From assembly GCA_001931875.2 (NCBI GenBank), contig MSJH02000145.1, positions 1 to 45,581 on the forward strand: a DNA stretch of 45,581 nt. Direction: 5' to 3'. The notes under the pieces were generated by a model. The model saw nothing but the letters and a program-made list of their open reading frames with translations, was not told the origin of the DNA and did not search any database. A program made the position numbers and the translations under genes. Below are positions 11,723-22,943 of this stretch, piece after piece. This DNA is from Byssochlamys sp. IMV 00236 (Eukaryota > Ascomycota > Eurotiomycetes > Eurotiales > Thermoascaceae). Position 1 is the stretch's first letter. Every line of letters begins with the position of its first letter.

Positions 11723-12272
11723 AAAGTAGAACTATAAAGTAAAAAGAAAATTGAGGGAAAACAAATTCGTATGTAAAGCGTATTTAAAGAGAAGCATCTT
11801 ATCTTATTGGCTAGAATTTTACACAACAACAACAACAACATCATCATCATTATCATCATCATAGACAGAACAAATAAACAATGCAATTTATTTGTGGGAA
11901 AAAAAAAGTGTGTGTGTGTGTTTCTATTACCACGTTTGAAGAAGTAAACTGTGGTTTGTATATGCTGCATTTGTTGATACCGCTTTTTACTTAAAGTTAG
12001 ATCATGAGCACAAAGGATGATACAAGTCAAGTCCGACAATTAAGTGAAACGAGTATTTTAAGTAAACATGACGATATCACGATGATTGATCAACAGGAAC
12101 AGGTATCGTTCATTATTATAAGCAGTTCAGTGAAGCAGCGTTGATATGCTTTTTACTTGGTGGAGTATAAAAAACTAACCAATGAAATGTAATTATGAGT
12201 ATACTTACTCTGCAGCAAGTGTAAAATTTTTTGTCCTTTTTTTTTGTTTCCTTGAAAAGAGATCGTTAATCG
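11723..12272. promoter_or_regulatory. Divergent intergenic region, GPH1 / DBP8
   Basis: 550 bp between two start codons facing away from each other, so both promoters must lie here. It contains a microsatellite (11823-11862), a TG run near 11910-11920 and a T-rich tract just before the Dbp8 start (about 12236-12255). No specific factor site could be assigned with confidence. Confidence 0.6.
11823..11862. repeat. (CAA)n followed by (TCA)n microsatellite
   Basis: About six CAA units run directly into seven TCA-type units with one imperfection. It sits in the divergent promoter region, about 100 nt upstream of the glycogen phosphorylase start. Confidence 0.9.
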
Positions 12273-13814
12273 ATGACAGAAAATAGAACCTTAAGCAGAG
12301 TAGCTGCTTCAAAGAAGAAAGCATTAGAAAGAAAGGAACAAACGATTGCACCTGAAGGAACTGGATTCTTGAAGCTTGGAGTTCAAGAATGGATGATTGA
12401 TACGTTAAAGTCCATGTCGATCAAGTTGCCAACCGAGATTCAGCGAGCCTGTATACCGCCTATCCTTGAAGGAAAGGATGTCATTGGTGGGGCAAAGACA
12501 GGTTCCGGTAAGACTGCAGCGTTTGCGATCCCTATTTTACAGAAATTGTCTGAAGATCCTTATGGAGTGTTTGCTCTGGTGCTAACACCGACCAGAGAAC
12601 TTGCATTTCAGATTGCAGAGCAGTTTAGAGTACTTGGCAAGGGTATTGGTGCTAAAGAATGTGTTGTAGTTGGTGGCATGGGTAAGTCTGAGTGATTGTT
12701 AGTAATTTGTACCTAACTTGTTTATAGACATGATGACACAGGCTATAGAATTATCAAAACGTCCTCATATCATCATTGCCACACCAGGAAGATTACGTGA
12801 TCATATACATAGTAGTTCAGGAGCAGTGGATTTAAGAAGATGTAAATTTTTAGTAATGGATGAAGCTGATCGTATGTTGTCTTCTACGTTTGTACCTGAT
12901 CTCGAAGTGATTCTGCCTTTATTACCCAAAAATCGTCAAACACTTTTATTCACAGCAACAATGACAGAATCAATTTTAGCTCTAAAGGATGTAGAAGAAG
13001 ACCCTGCAAAAAAACCATTTGTTCATGTCTGTGATATGTCTATCTCAACTGTGAGTACACTAGACCAGTATTATGTCTTTGTGCCATCCCAAGTGAAAAT
13101 AGTCTATCTTGCACACCTGCTACGTACAGACGATTTGAATGACAAGTCGATCATCATCTTTTGTGGTCGATGCTCGACAGCAGAACTTATTACGGTTATG
13201 TTGAAAGAATTAGGCATTCGATGTACAGCTCTTCATTCAGAGATGAGTCAACAGCAGCGATTAGACTCCTTAGGCAAGTTTAGAGCTGAAGTCGTAAAGA
13301 TTTTGATTTCAACAGATGTGGGCAGTCGGTAAGCTACAAAGTCAATAATAACATGTTATCGATACTAAATTGTGTATATAGTGGTTTGGATATTCCCTCC
13401 GTTGAATGCGTATTGAATTATGACATTCCACGAGACCCAACAGATTATATCCATCGTGTCGGTCGTACTGCCCGTGCCGGCCGAGATGGTAAAGCAATTT
13501 CTATTGTAACAGAAAAAGATATCCAATTGATTCAAAATATTGAAGGAAGAACAAGTAAGAAAAGAGACAGATTGTATGATATTAGAGACTAACAACTCAT
13601 GATAGACAAGACAATGGAAAAGTATGAGGTTGATGAAGATGAAGTATTAGATATACTATCAGAAGTGACTGCAGCCAAACGTATGGCAAGCATGGTAAGT
13701 GGCTATCAGTAATGATTTATATAAATGCCTAACACTTTAAATATATAGAAATTGCATGATGAAGGCTTTGGTGAAAAAAGTCATACAAGAAAAAAGAAGA
13801 AGACAACTATATAA
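12273..13814 (+). CDS. DBP8: DEAD-box ATP-dependent RNA helicase Dbp8 (DDX49-type)
   Basis: Five exons (12273-12681, 12728-13328, 13382-13554, 13606-13694, 13749-13814) give 445 aa. Dbp8/DDX49 is a nucleolar helicase for 18S rRNA maturation. Seen: a Q motif around residues 33-57, motif I AKTGSGKT (74-81), PTREL, TPGRL, motif II DEAD (181-184), motif III as TAT rather than SAT, then RGLDIPSV and [11 protein letters not shown], whose RGLD arises exactly across the exon 2/3 junction. The tail [10 protein letters not shown] is the family's characteristic extension, and the protein ends in a Lys-rich stretch. Introns carry GTAAG donors; the one at 13555 has a CTAAC branch site. A candidate AATAAA lies at 13844. 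The Dbp8 subtype call rests on length and C-terminal tail. Confidence 0.94.
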
Positions 13815-13926
13815 TGTTTTTTTTATTTAATTTCATAGATGTAAATAAAACAACCATTCATTTTGACCATTTGTACACAACAGAGAGAGAGAGAGGGCTT
13901 CTTTACATCGTATGGATATTTACACA

Positions 13927-14691
13927 TTAATCTGGGGTATAATAAATGGGGCATACTAGCTTTTTGTTACTGATCCTCGTGTCGTGATCATCTATTGGCC
14001 TTTTCCTTTTACAATTATCTTCAAGTGGCGGTGATAGGGGAAATGATGTAATATTTTTGTCTTGCTGTGTCAGCGCATGCGTCAGTAACTGATCTCCATA
14101 GGCCTGCATGTTTTCCAGTTTGACGTGTAAATCAAATTTACATAAAAATAAAAATTCCAACTCTAGTTGATTTAGCTCACATAAAGGGATTCCTCCGACC
14201 TAAGATAAGACATGTAAGCTTGATGCATAATAATAAATGATCAACGTATGTGCAGAAATATATATATACTTTGGCGTATCGAGTATTAGAGTAGAATACA
14301 TCGGACGTGAATTTGGAAGCAACAAGAATACTGTAGATTGCATTAGTTTTATAAACAGAGCCAGGATGAATAGAATTTACCTGGTGATAAGTAATCGATG
14401 TACAGTAAGTGAATTGACTGCATAATTTGGACCCTTATGCTGAGCGATGCGATCAAAATAGATGAGAGTAGACAATAAAGCTTCATTCGAGAATGAAGTG
14501 AATTTGAGTATACGGCTGAGGTAAGCATAGATACCGATGGGAGGTACAGTGCGAGAATGAAAATGAGTTACTGATTGATTAGATAGTTTATCATTTTCTT
14601 TGACTATCGAAATTAATAGATCGGCGACAATTTTAACAAGTAATTCTGTAGGATATTCTGCAATATTTAAATGGTATTTTTTGGGTCGCAT
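13927..14691 (-). CDS. PHO80-like cyclin
   Basis: Three exons (14381-14691, 14270-14330, 13927-14199) encode 214 aa. The cyclin box runs from near the N-terminus to about residue 150: VPPIGIYAYLSRI, LIYFDRI, the spliced VASKFTSDVFYSN, RYAKVGGIPLCELN, and LELEFLFL. This spelling is typical of PHO80/Pcl cyclins, which activate a Pho85-type kinase in phosphate or nutrient signalling and glycogen control. A polar, basic tail with no domain follows. The correct reading through VASKF is only obtained by the two short introns, which supports the model. It is tail-to-tail with Dbp8 (112 nt). Which Pcl subclass it belongs to cannot be told from sequence alone. Confidence 0.9.
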
Positions 14692-14937
14692 AGATAATAC
14701 TACTTTAGCTTACGCCCTTGTTGTCTTTCTATTGTTGTAAGAAAAAAAAAGAGATTGAGAAAAAAAAAAAGGAAAAGCCCTTTGTCCTATTCATTCTGTT
14801 TCCTTCTTTCCCTCCCTTATTCATGAACCAATCTAATATCACTTTTTGTGCATCTTATAAATATCTTTTTGTGCGCGTGTTGGTGGATTGACATTTGGTT
14901 GGATCATTTTAAACTTTGAAATTCAGTTTCCTTTTAT

Positions 14938-16418
14938 TTAAGCAAGTGATGTAGTACCTGGTCTTCTTCTACCAGGTGCTGTAGGTCTTTTGAAACCCTG
15001 TTTAGTACCTCCAAGCATATTAATACGCTCATTTACTATATTAGTATTTGATGATGATGACGAAAGCTCTTCTTTGAAATAAGCTTCTGTCAAATCATCA
15101 AGATCACTTGTTTCAAACTATACAAAAGAATATTAATCCTCAGCCCATATATACACAAAGATAAACATTGTTACTTTTTTAACAACTTGAACTGATGCCT
15201 CATTTTCGGCTGCTGTAATCACGTTTGACTTGGATGAGGAGTAAAGCATACGCTCTCTGATTTTAGAAGTTGAAGGACAAGTATAAATGAATACTATAGA
15301 TTATATTAGTTTCAGCCTTTTTTTTTTTTTCTTTTATCATATACCAAGTGATTCTTTGCTGCTATCGTCAAAGATGTAAAACGTAAATCTTGGGGCATTA
15401 CTGCTTATGGTCTTTTGTAGATCATTGACTGTAACGTTAGCAACCGTATCCAAATCAACCTTTTCGCTATTCAAATGCTGATAACCATGGTTAGATCATA
15501 GTAGACACGTCTATTAGTAATCTGTTACCAAGGAAACAAAGTTACTTGAGCGTTCTTCTTTATCCTTTTTCAACTCTGAAAGAGCTTCAATCGCTTTTTC
15601 GGTTAAAGGAAATGCTACACCAGGAGCATAGCTTTTTCTTGCCGTTGTGCCTTGATAATCAGAAACTGCTTTAGCCTAGTTTCACCATAGTTAAGCATTT
15701 GTCATTTGTTGCTTTATTTATTATTTACCTCAGCAGCTCTGATTTCAGCTAGTTCTTGTTCACGTCTTGTCAGTGGTGCCTCAGCCGATTTGTGAGCAAG
15801 GTGTTTTTTGTATCCATCCCAGCTGAACTCCGACTGTAACCATTATGAGTACACTTGAGATCAAGAAACTATATCCGTTTACCTTGTCAGTTCCGTAAAT
15901 GCTGTCCACAAAGCGATAATCACCTAGTTCCTTGGTGAGTGTAGCTCTTGTAGAAGCATAGAGCATTTTATCACGAATCTTTGCATTGTCAGGGACATAG
16001 CAGAGGAATAACCAGTTATACTCTCCTGTACTTGATTTTTCATCCATACGAACGAATACATAGGCAGGTGTGGTTGGTTCAAGATAATCGGAAACGTACT
16101 GAAAATCTAATATCCGGTGTTATTCTGAAACGTTCTACATGTGTCCTTCAAGTTACCCTTTTGAAAATCTTCTTGAACAGGTGTGATGCCATTAGGTATC
16201 AATGATTCTTTTATTCAAAGCAGTTTAACATTAGGGATTCATTTGCTCCAATTTATTTACCATTTTGGATGGAAACTCTTAAAATGCGCACATTGCCATT
16301 TGCAACGGCATCTGTGAATACTTTTGAAAGTTCCTCTGAAACTAATATAACCGGGCTTTAATAAACACTGCAGATATCATGTCCATCGTTTACCTTGAAT
16401 ACCACTTTGTGTTGACAT
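14938..16418 (-). CDS. TWF1: Twinfilin, actin-monomer-binding protein
   Basis: Nine exons (16394-16418, 16261-16341, 16157-16207, 15883-16106, 15729-15833, 15529-15675, 15345-15477, 15175-15293, 14938-15117) give 354 aa, close to the usual 330-350. Twinfilin carries two ADF/cofilin domains, sequesters ADP-actin and regulates filament ends in the cortical cytoskeleton. Domain 1 (about 3-140) shows PAYVFVRMDE, WLFLCYVPD and IRDKMLYAST; domain 2 (about 175-310) shows RFTFYIFDD, FIYTCPSTS and IRERMLYSSS. The two domains share the IR[DE]xMLY actin-binding helix. The C-terminus is basic (RRRPG), as in other twinfilins. The first exon is only 25 nt. Every splice junction restores the domain reading, so the model is well supported. 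Confidence 0.94.
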
Positions 16419-17213
16419 GACTTAAAAGAAAAAGCTATTATTGAAGTTTCGGACTAAATTTCTGTATTTTTTGATTGGCAAATAAGCTCAAACATTTTTT
16501 AAAAGTGTTTACAGAGTACTTGTCAATAGCTTGAAAGTGGTGAGACTGATAACGCAGTCTTTGAGATACTATCAAATAATTTATCCTTTGGTAAACTAAA
16601 AGTTGCGATACTTTCGTTTCTTTCCTTCACAAGCCTTATCTAAAGGTAGGCAAAGAGTGGCGAGAAGGATATGCTTTATTAAAATCTTCAATCTTTAATT
16701 CTTCAACCATATTGGTATATCAAAATGATATGTTATTATAGACATTAACTGTATACATGTGCAATATCCAAAAGTTACAATAATGCTGATCATGCATCTT
16801 GCCTTCATTCAGTTTTCGTCAAGAGAAGGTTTGATCCAAAGTATTAAAGACTTGATATATTTGAGGTAAGATAATATTTCATTTGTTCAAAGGATCAAAG
16901 TATCTATAATAAAAATAAATTTATAGAAATTGGGATACATGAGTTCATGTACACGAAATTCATGTTCCTGGAGTAGTAGTTGGCGTTGTTGAATACATTG
17001 AAGGTGCTTGGTTCTTCGGGTTTAAAACCCAGACAAGACGAATTTTCGCTACCAGCAGCACACTATTTATAAACCTGTTGATTTTGGTGTGTAAATGATA
17101 ACAATTAGCATTATTGATCAATCCAGTCTCTGTCCCGATAGGACGCAAACAGGTACATCTGCCAAGCTTTGAACGCTTCAAGCTTATGCTCTAACCTAAT
17201 CATTTACAAAATA
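16419..17213. other. Intergenic, no supported gene
   Basis: This holds the upstream region of twinfilin, including a T/C tract close to its start, and then sequence without a recognisable frame. A 73-codon minus frame (16960-17181) has no known motif and is probably chance. The right part may be the decayed body of the element whose 3' end is called at 17214. Confidence 0.5.
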
Positions 17214-17482
17214 GGCTATGTCCCCACTGTATACCTGTTGAAACTTTGCACACAGTGTTCAGCTGGTAATGCTCATGGTGGAAACTTGGTAAGTTACTTT
17301 TGCTTAGTTACAACTAATTAGGTACTGATTATTCTATTTTTAATACTGTCAACTTCATCCAATGATAGGTCTGGAACCGAGACGTCAACGCAGCATTGAG
17401 CATTCGATAGGTTCTTGCAGATTATGTTAATAGTAGCTATAATATTAGATCAATACATGCTGCATTTAATAGAGTGCTTTAA
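17214..17482 (+). pseudogene. TnpB/Fanzor-type nuclease relic, C-terminal zinc finger and RuvC-III
   Basis: Plus strand: a segment with LCTQCSAGNAHGGNL is joined by a clean GTAAGT...GATAG intron (17289-17368) to VWNRDVNAALSIR. A CxxC followed shortly by W-x-R-D-x-N-A is the hallmark of the C-terminal end of TnpB and its eukaryotic relative Fanzor, where the Asp is the third RuvC catalytic residue. A TAG follows at 17408. The same frame then stays open for 23 more codons, suggesting a premature stop. The second CxxC half of the finger and the rest of the nuclease are not found upstream. Dead copy; the family call is motif-based. Confidence 0.55.
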
Positions 17483-17807
17483 CCAGCACTATCTAGCCAC
17501 TAGTTTGGTCCTTTGCCCTTCAGCAAATGTGTTTTTCATTAAAAAGATGAAATAAATTACACTCTTCTATACGATTTCTTTGGTTTTAATAGGACTCTAT
17601 TTAAAAGAGAATTAATACATAATAGGATTGATAAGAATAATATCCTATGTCCTCTATAAACTTTAAAGATTGTTTAAATAACCAAAACAATGGCGAGAAG
17701 AAAAGTGAACATAGACATATAAAGCAACAGAGTGCTACTGCTATTTTTGGTAAGTTTTGAAAATACAAAAAACTTTTTTTTCTTTTTTTAAAAAAAACAA
17801 ACAAGAC

Positions 17808-19669
17808 ATGTCTGGTATGAACATGATGGATATAAAGGCACCAATAAGAAAGCAAAGTCATTAAACTAGCTTTGCTTTCTTGCCTCGAGCACATCACCTA
17901 AGTACAACTGACATTAAATTGATCATAAATAGATCCTGTTGATAATATTACTGCAAGACTCGGTTCTCTCGCTACAGCGCGTAAGTTCACATGTAAACCT
18001 AAATTCACTTTACTCACTCTAGTATTTGTAGCCAATGAGGATCAACAACCACCCAAGGGTAAACAGTGTGAATCAACACCAAAAACAACAATTAACAAAT
18101 TTATATAGACGAAAAGCAACATGATGAGAAACCAGGTATTGACTATAATTCAATCGAAGCAAAGTAACTTTTTTACGAGATTTATTGCTTCTCTTGCTTA
18201 TTAGACGCTCAGTCTCAAAACAACTTGATTCAAAGCACTCATACTGTGCAAGTGAAGCTTGCAGATCAACAAGCAGATCCTAATTCCCCTCTATATTCTG
18301 TCAAATCCTTTGAAGAGCTTGGATTGTATGTAAAAATCAGTAAAAAATCACACAGCCATTAACAGCAATTATCAGGAGTCCCGAACTGTTGAAGGGTTTA
18401 TATGCAATGAACTTTTCTAAGCCTTCCAAAATTCAAGAAAGAGCTTTACCTTTATTGATCAGTAACCCGTAAGTATTGACTCCTTAATCGGCATTATTTA
18501 CTTACCAATTGTAGTCCAAAAAACATGATCGGTCAGTCTCAAAGTGGAACAGGCAAAACCGCTGCCTTTGTCCTCACAATGTTAACTAGATTGAATCCTG
18601 CTATCAATGTCCCACAGGTAAGCTATCAAAGGTTTCTTTTTTGAAAACATTCCTAGACTATGTGCACTCTAGGCTATCTGTTTAGCACCTTCCCGAGAAC
18701 TTGCTCGACAAATTATGGATGTCGTTTTGGCTATGAGTAAATTTACAACCATTACCAGCAAGCTAGTTGTAAAGGATTCGCTTAAAAGAAATGAGCCTAT
18801 TCAAGCTCAAGTTATCGTGGGTACACCCGGTACTGTTGCAGATGTCATCAGAAAGAGACAACTACCCGTTCAAGCAGTTAAAATCTTTGTTTTGGATGAG
18901 GCTGATAACATGTTGGATCAAGATGGTTTAGGTGATCAAAGTATTCGTATTAAAAAGTACGTGTTTCTTTTAAAGTAACAGTGAAATTAACAGCTGTGTT
19001 TATAGGATGCTCAAGGGTAACCCTCAGGTTGTATTGTTTTCGGCTACGTTCCCAGATAATGTACGAAAGTTTGCAGCTGGATTTGCACCAAATGCGAATG
19101 AAATATCGTTGAAGCGTGAAGATTTGAGTGTAGATGCTATTAAACAATTTTATATGGATTGCGATAGTGAAGAGCACAAATATCAAGTACTGTGCAATAT
19201 TTATGATTTATTGACAGTTAGTCAAAGTATTATCTTTTGTAAGCGACGTGATTCAGCAGACGAGATCGCAAAGCGCATGTCTCAGCAAGGACACTCTGTC
19301 ATTTCACTTCACGGTAAGATGTTACCAGAAGAACGTGATAAGGCTATGGATGATTTCAGAAGAGGTGAATACAAGGTTTTGATTACAACAAACGTTATTG
19401 CTCGTGGTATAGACATTTCACAAGTCTCGCTCGTTATCAACTATGACCTTCCACTTGACCAACGCAACAATGTTGATTTTGAGGCCTACCTTCATCGAAT
19501 TGGTCGTACTGGTCGTTTTGGACGTACAGGTGTCAGTATTATACTTATAGACAGTAAACAAAGCTGGGAACAGATGAGACAAATTGAAAGTCACTTTCAA
19601 CGACCCATTACTTATGTACCAACTAGCGATTGGGAAAAAGTCGAAGAACAATTAAAGTCCTTAATATAA
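17808..19669 (+). CDS. DBP5: DEAD-box helicase Dbp5 (DDX19-type), mRNA export
   Basis: Nine exons (17808-17814, 17933-17980, 18023-18058, 18109-18135, 18205-18325, 18376-18468, 18515-18617, 18673-18956, 19006-19669) give 460 aa. Dbp5 acts at the cytoplasmic face of the nuclear pore, remodelling mRNPs with Gle1. Seen: a short polar N-terminus, [17 protein letters not shown] (Q-motif region), motif I SQSGTGKT (119-126), APSREL, TPGTV, DEAD in [12 protein letters not shown] in LFSATF, IIFCKRR, RGIDI and [10 protein letters not shown]. The DQDG..SIRIKK stretch and the GRFGRTG ending are typical of Dbp5. The first exon is inferred: seven nucleotides giving Met-Ser, spliced over a 118-nt intron to the second. 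It is tail-to-tail with Dbp6. Candidate AATAAA near 19722. Confidence 0.93.
17846..17881. repeat. Perfect 12-bp inverted repeat in the first intron of DBP5
   Basis: AAGAAAGCAAAG (17846-17857) and its exact reverse complement CTTTGCTTTCTT (17870-17881) are separated by 12 nt. It lies wholly inside the inferred first intron and could fold as a hairpin in the pre-mRNA. No known RNA family was recognised. Confidence 0.8.
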
Positions 19670-20106
19670 GCTCAAGGCTTGATTTCTAAACTGTGTCTCG
19701 CTCATCTTAAACCTGCAATACAATAAAAGCTTCTATGTGTTCAAGTACGGCTTATCCACGAACAAATTTTTGAAATACATTGAACAAAGGTCACATTTTG
19801 CCCCTTCGTCTAAACAGAATTGATGTATCCTTTTGTTTCCTCTTTTTTTTTTTTGCATAAACTTCAAAGTCTCTTACACTGTGACCTGCACTACTGAAGA
19901 AAAGTAAACTGTAAATTATCCTGCAGGATATCAGAGAATGCAAGGTATATCCTTTGACTGTTAGACACAATGGAAGACTTAAAGTACTCTCAAACACGAC
20001 ACTAAGCATGGCCTTGTTAATGTGTGTATATTGGCGTTTTCTAAAATATCAGAAAAAAAAAAAGGGAGTGGTTTCCTGATCCACTGTATTACTTTTTATT
20101 TTATGT
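19670..20106. other. Convergent 3' region between DBP5 and DBP6
   Basis: 437 bp holding both 3' ends. It has a candidate AATAAA for Dbp5 near 19722 and A- and T-rich runs. No gene is seen. Confidence 0.6.
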
Positions 20107-21997
20107 TTAATCATCAGTTACGCTTGAAATTGCATTTTCATAATCCGGTGTTAGCTCCTCTAATTTCTCTTTTTCTATATCCAATAGCTCTACTTGGTTC
20201 AGATGTCCTGCCTGACGTAGCATCTCCTTAAAATATCGAGCCTGCTGTTTTTCAACTAGTGTATATGCCACACCATGTCTACCTGCTCTTGCCGTACGAC
20301 CCACACGGTGAATATATTTATCCATATAGACTGGTACATCATAACTTATCACATATTGAACTGAATCTATGTCAATACCTCTTCCAATCAAATCAGAACA
20401 AATCAACCTATTCAATGTCAGTTACACTCTTTCTGCTATCTCTCCTTTATGCTAACTTACATATCAATCTCTCCTTCTTTAAATTGCCTCAGTACTGTCC
20501 TTCTTTCCGCCGGACGAAGTTCACTCGAATATTCTTTTACTCTTACACGTTTTTCTTCTGGTTGTAGTGTTTCATAAGCATCAATTAAAGTTTTTAATCT
20601 TTCTGTTGATTCTACGGATTTAGTAAAGCACAGCCCTGACTTGATGCCCAGACAGTGAAGCAAATAGACGACCAACAATGGTTTCTTTTCTGTCGGAATA
20701 ATTGCCATATATTCCTTTAATCCCTCAGGCGTTACATACTCATTCGCCGTAGCTTCCTCATCATCATGTTGAACAGATATATACTCTGGATCAATCAAGT
20801 GTAATCCAGCTATCTTGGCTGGATTTTTTGTTAAAGTAGCTGAAAACAATAATTTTTGAATCTAGTAGAATCAATGAGTCACTGTAAACGAGCTAATGAT
20901 CTTATTTACCGATGGCACTTTAGGATGATCCAATTCTGTTTTAGGAAAGCTGTGATAAGACTCCAAAAAGGTAGGAGCTATTGCATCTGATAACACCATA
21001 CTATAATTCACCTTTAGTTGCTCGATTTGTCTGCATAATTATCTTCTCCTTTACCCATCCTTATCAGTTTTAAAATCTAGTGGTGGTACTTGTTGACTTC
21101 CATCAGGCCTTGTTGCTTGTAAGATTCTATTTAACCAGTCATTGAAACTCTGATTCAATAGACGATCTGCTTCATCAACAACCAAAAAACGGACGTGCTG
21201 AAGTGTAAAGTTGGGTGTAGTGTTTAAGTGATCGATCAATCTACCAGGTGTAGCTACCAAAATGTCTACTTTACTTTTACCACCAGGATAACTAACAGAC
21301 ACCGTTAGGTTGTGTCATAGTATAACTTTATCTCTTACTTTTCTTCTTCACTTCCAACAAGTACATGTTGTTCATGAGCAAATGACTGTTGACCACTGAC
21401 AGCTGCAACCACCAGATCAGTACCTTTAACAAAGGCATCCAGCGTTTCCTTTACTTGAATCACCAAGTCACGAGTTGGCAGAACAATGACCGCACGCAGT
21501 CTTTTGACGACTCTTTTTGATAAAATATCAACAATTGGCAAGACATATGCCAATGTTTTACCACTACCAGTAGGAGCTGAAACACAAATGTCTCCTGGTG
21601 CCTTTGTGATGTCATACAATGTCTGATTTCTCAAGAATACTGGAATAACCGCCTTTTGAACTAGTGTATGTTAATTAACAACTCATCGTTTCTTTTTTCT
21701 TTTTTTTTTTTGCAAATGATTACCTGCAAAGAAAGAAGATAGACCGATCTCTTTGCATCTCTGAGTTAATCGTTCAGATAATCCTACTTGATCTAGATCG
21801 CATCTTTCTTTTGGAGATATAGTCGTAGGATGCAGTAACCAATCAGGAATCCCCATATTTCTTAATAGATTAGCTTCTTCTTTGTTATGTTTTGCCTTTT
21901 TCCTAGAAACATCAGGGAATGCCTCTATTGCGGATGCTTCTTCTTCTTCTTCAGATCTTTTAGCATTTCTTGGTTGTTCTTCAGAATCTATTTCCAT
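20107..21997 (-). CDS. DBP6: DEAD-box helicase Dbp6 / DDX51-type, 60S ribosome assembly
   Basis: Six exons (21724-21997, 21339-21660, 21055-21291, 20910-21030, 20461-20861, 20107-20407) give 551 aa. Dbp6/DDX51 is a nucleolar helicase needed early in 60S subunit assembly. Seen: an acidic N-terminus with a Glu run, motif I APTGSGKT (120-127), LPTRDL, TPGRL, DEAD in [12 protein letters not shown] in [22 protein letters not shown] and [11 protein letters not shown]. The long insertion between motifs II and III ([10 protein letters not shown] up to DHPKVPS) is characteristic of DDX51/Dbp6. The third intron leaves [19 protein letters not shown] in frame. Yeast Dbp6 is longer at the N-terminus. A Tc1-type relic begins about 100 nt upstream of the start. 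Confidence 0.92.
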
Positions 21998-22095
21998 TAT
22001 AAGAAAAAAAAATGGACAGTGGGCGCGGTATCAAATTACGGACAATGGCTTTGTTATTCTCAGTCAGTGTTAGACTCCAGTCACGTCTCTTCGTA

Positions 22096-22380
22096 TTATT
22101 GTTCAAGAGGTTCCTTATTTAAACACTTTGGTGAATAATTAATAGAATGCTGTATAAATCTTCTACTGGTACTATAATGAATACTATTGCATGATTTAAT
22201 AATTCTAGAATACAGACCTTCTTTATCACTGAAATGAGAACGTTTAACATTTCGTTTAACAGAACAACCAAAATTTGTTCTGTAGGATTCAGGTCAGGAG
22301 AGTAAGGAGAAGGTAAATATACTTGCATCCTCTTTTTTTTCTATCACAGATCGAATTTCGACCAAAATACGAAGGTAGTA
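22096..22380 (-). pseudogene. Tc1/mariner transposase relic, C-terminal DDE part
   Basis: Minus strand: VYLPSPYSPDLNPTEQ, the C-terminal signature of DDE_3/Tc1-type transposases ahead of the last acidic residue. It is followed, after a frame change, by VKRNVKRSHFSDKEGL and SCNSIHYSTSRRFIQHSI, the usual helical tail, ending at 22096. A second frame change lies upstream, at an A-run near 22330, where IRSVIEK precedes the signature. At least two frameshifts make it dead. It abuts the 5' end of the Dbp6 gene. The family call is by motif. Confidence 0.75.
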
Positions 22381-22943
22381 ATACGAGAATGAAAACTTTA
22401 TCTTTTGAGGCTTATGTAAAATTTGGGATGGGTATCTATCACGTTATTCGCCTTCGTTTCGTCAGCATTTTGATTGTTTGTCGTTCCAATACAACAAAGA
22501 GTTTATTTACTTGAATGAATTGAAATAGACACTTTAAGAATAGCGCGTTTCCAAATGATTCTCATTAAAGACATGGAGACTCTGAAGTATAAGAAGGGTG
22601 TCTTATAGCGCTCTTGATTGTAGGATCTTCTCTAAAGAAGAAAAAAGTGAGCTTAATATCATATGAACTGCCAGATCCCTTTTTGAACATATAGGACCAT
22701 TGAAGGCTTCTGAATGGATAAACATCCCTGTGGTAATATGTGTTTGGTATGATAGGCTATGTGTAACACCTATCTTTTTCTGTTCTTTAGTAATAAATGA
22801 ACTGTGGTGTAAACAAACTGAAAACATGAATAATGAAATGTTTGAGAAATGCCCGTAAATTAGCTTTGCCTTTTTAAGCGAATAAACGATATTAAAGAGT
22901 ATATAGAAACCGTTATTCATAGTTGATTATCATTATCACATAG
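22381..22943. other. Intergenic, probably older repeat sequence
   Basis: A 105-codon minus frame (22603-22920) is open but has no recognisable domain. It lies upstream of the Tc1 relic in the same orientation and could be decayed transposon sequence. The region also serves as promoter for the secreted protein at 22944. Confidence 0.4.

Noticed and set aside
12273..21997. Dbp8, Dbp5 and Dbp6 as a recent tandem duplication
   Set aside because: The three differ in tail, insertions and intron positions and match separate old subfamilies.
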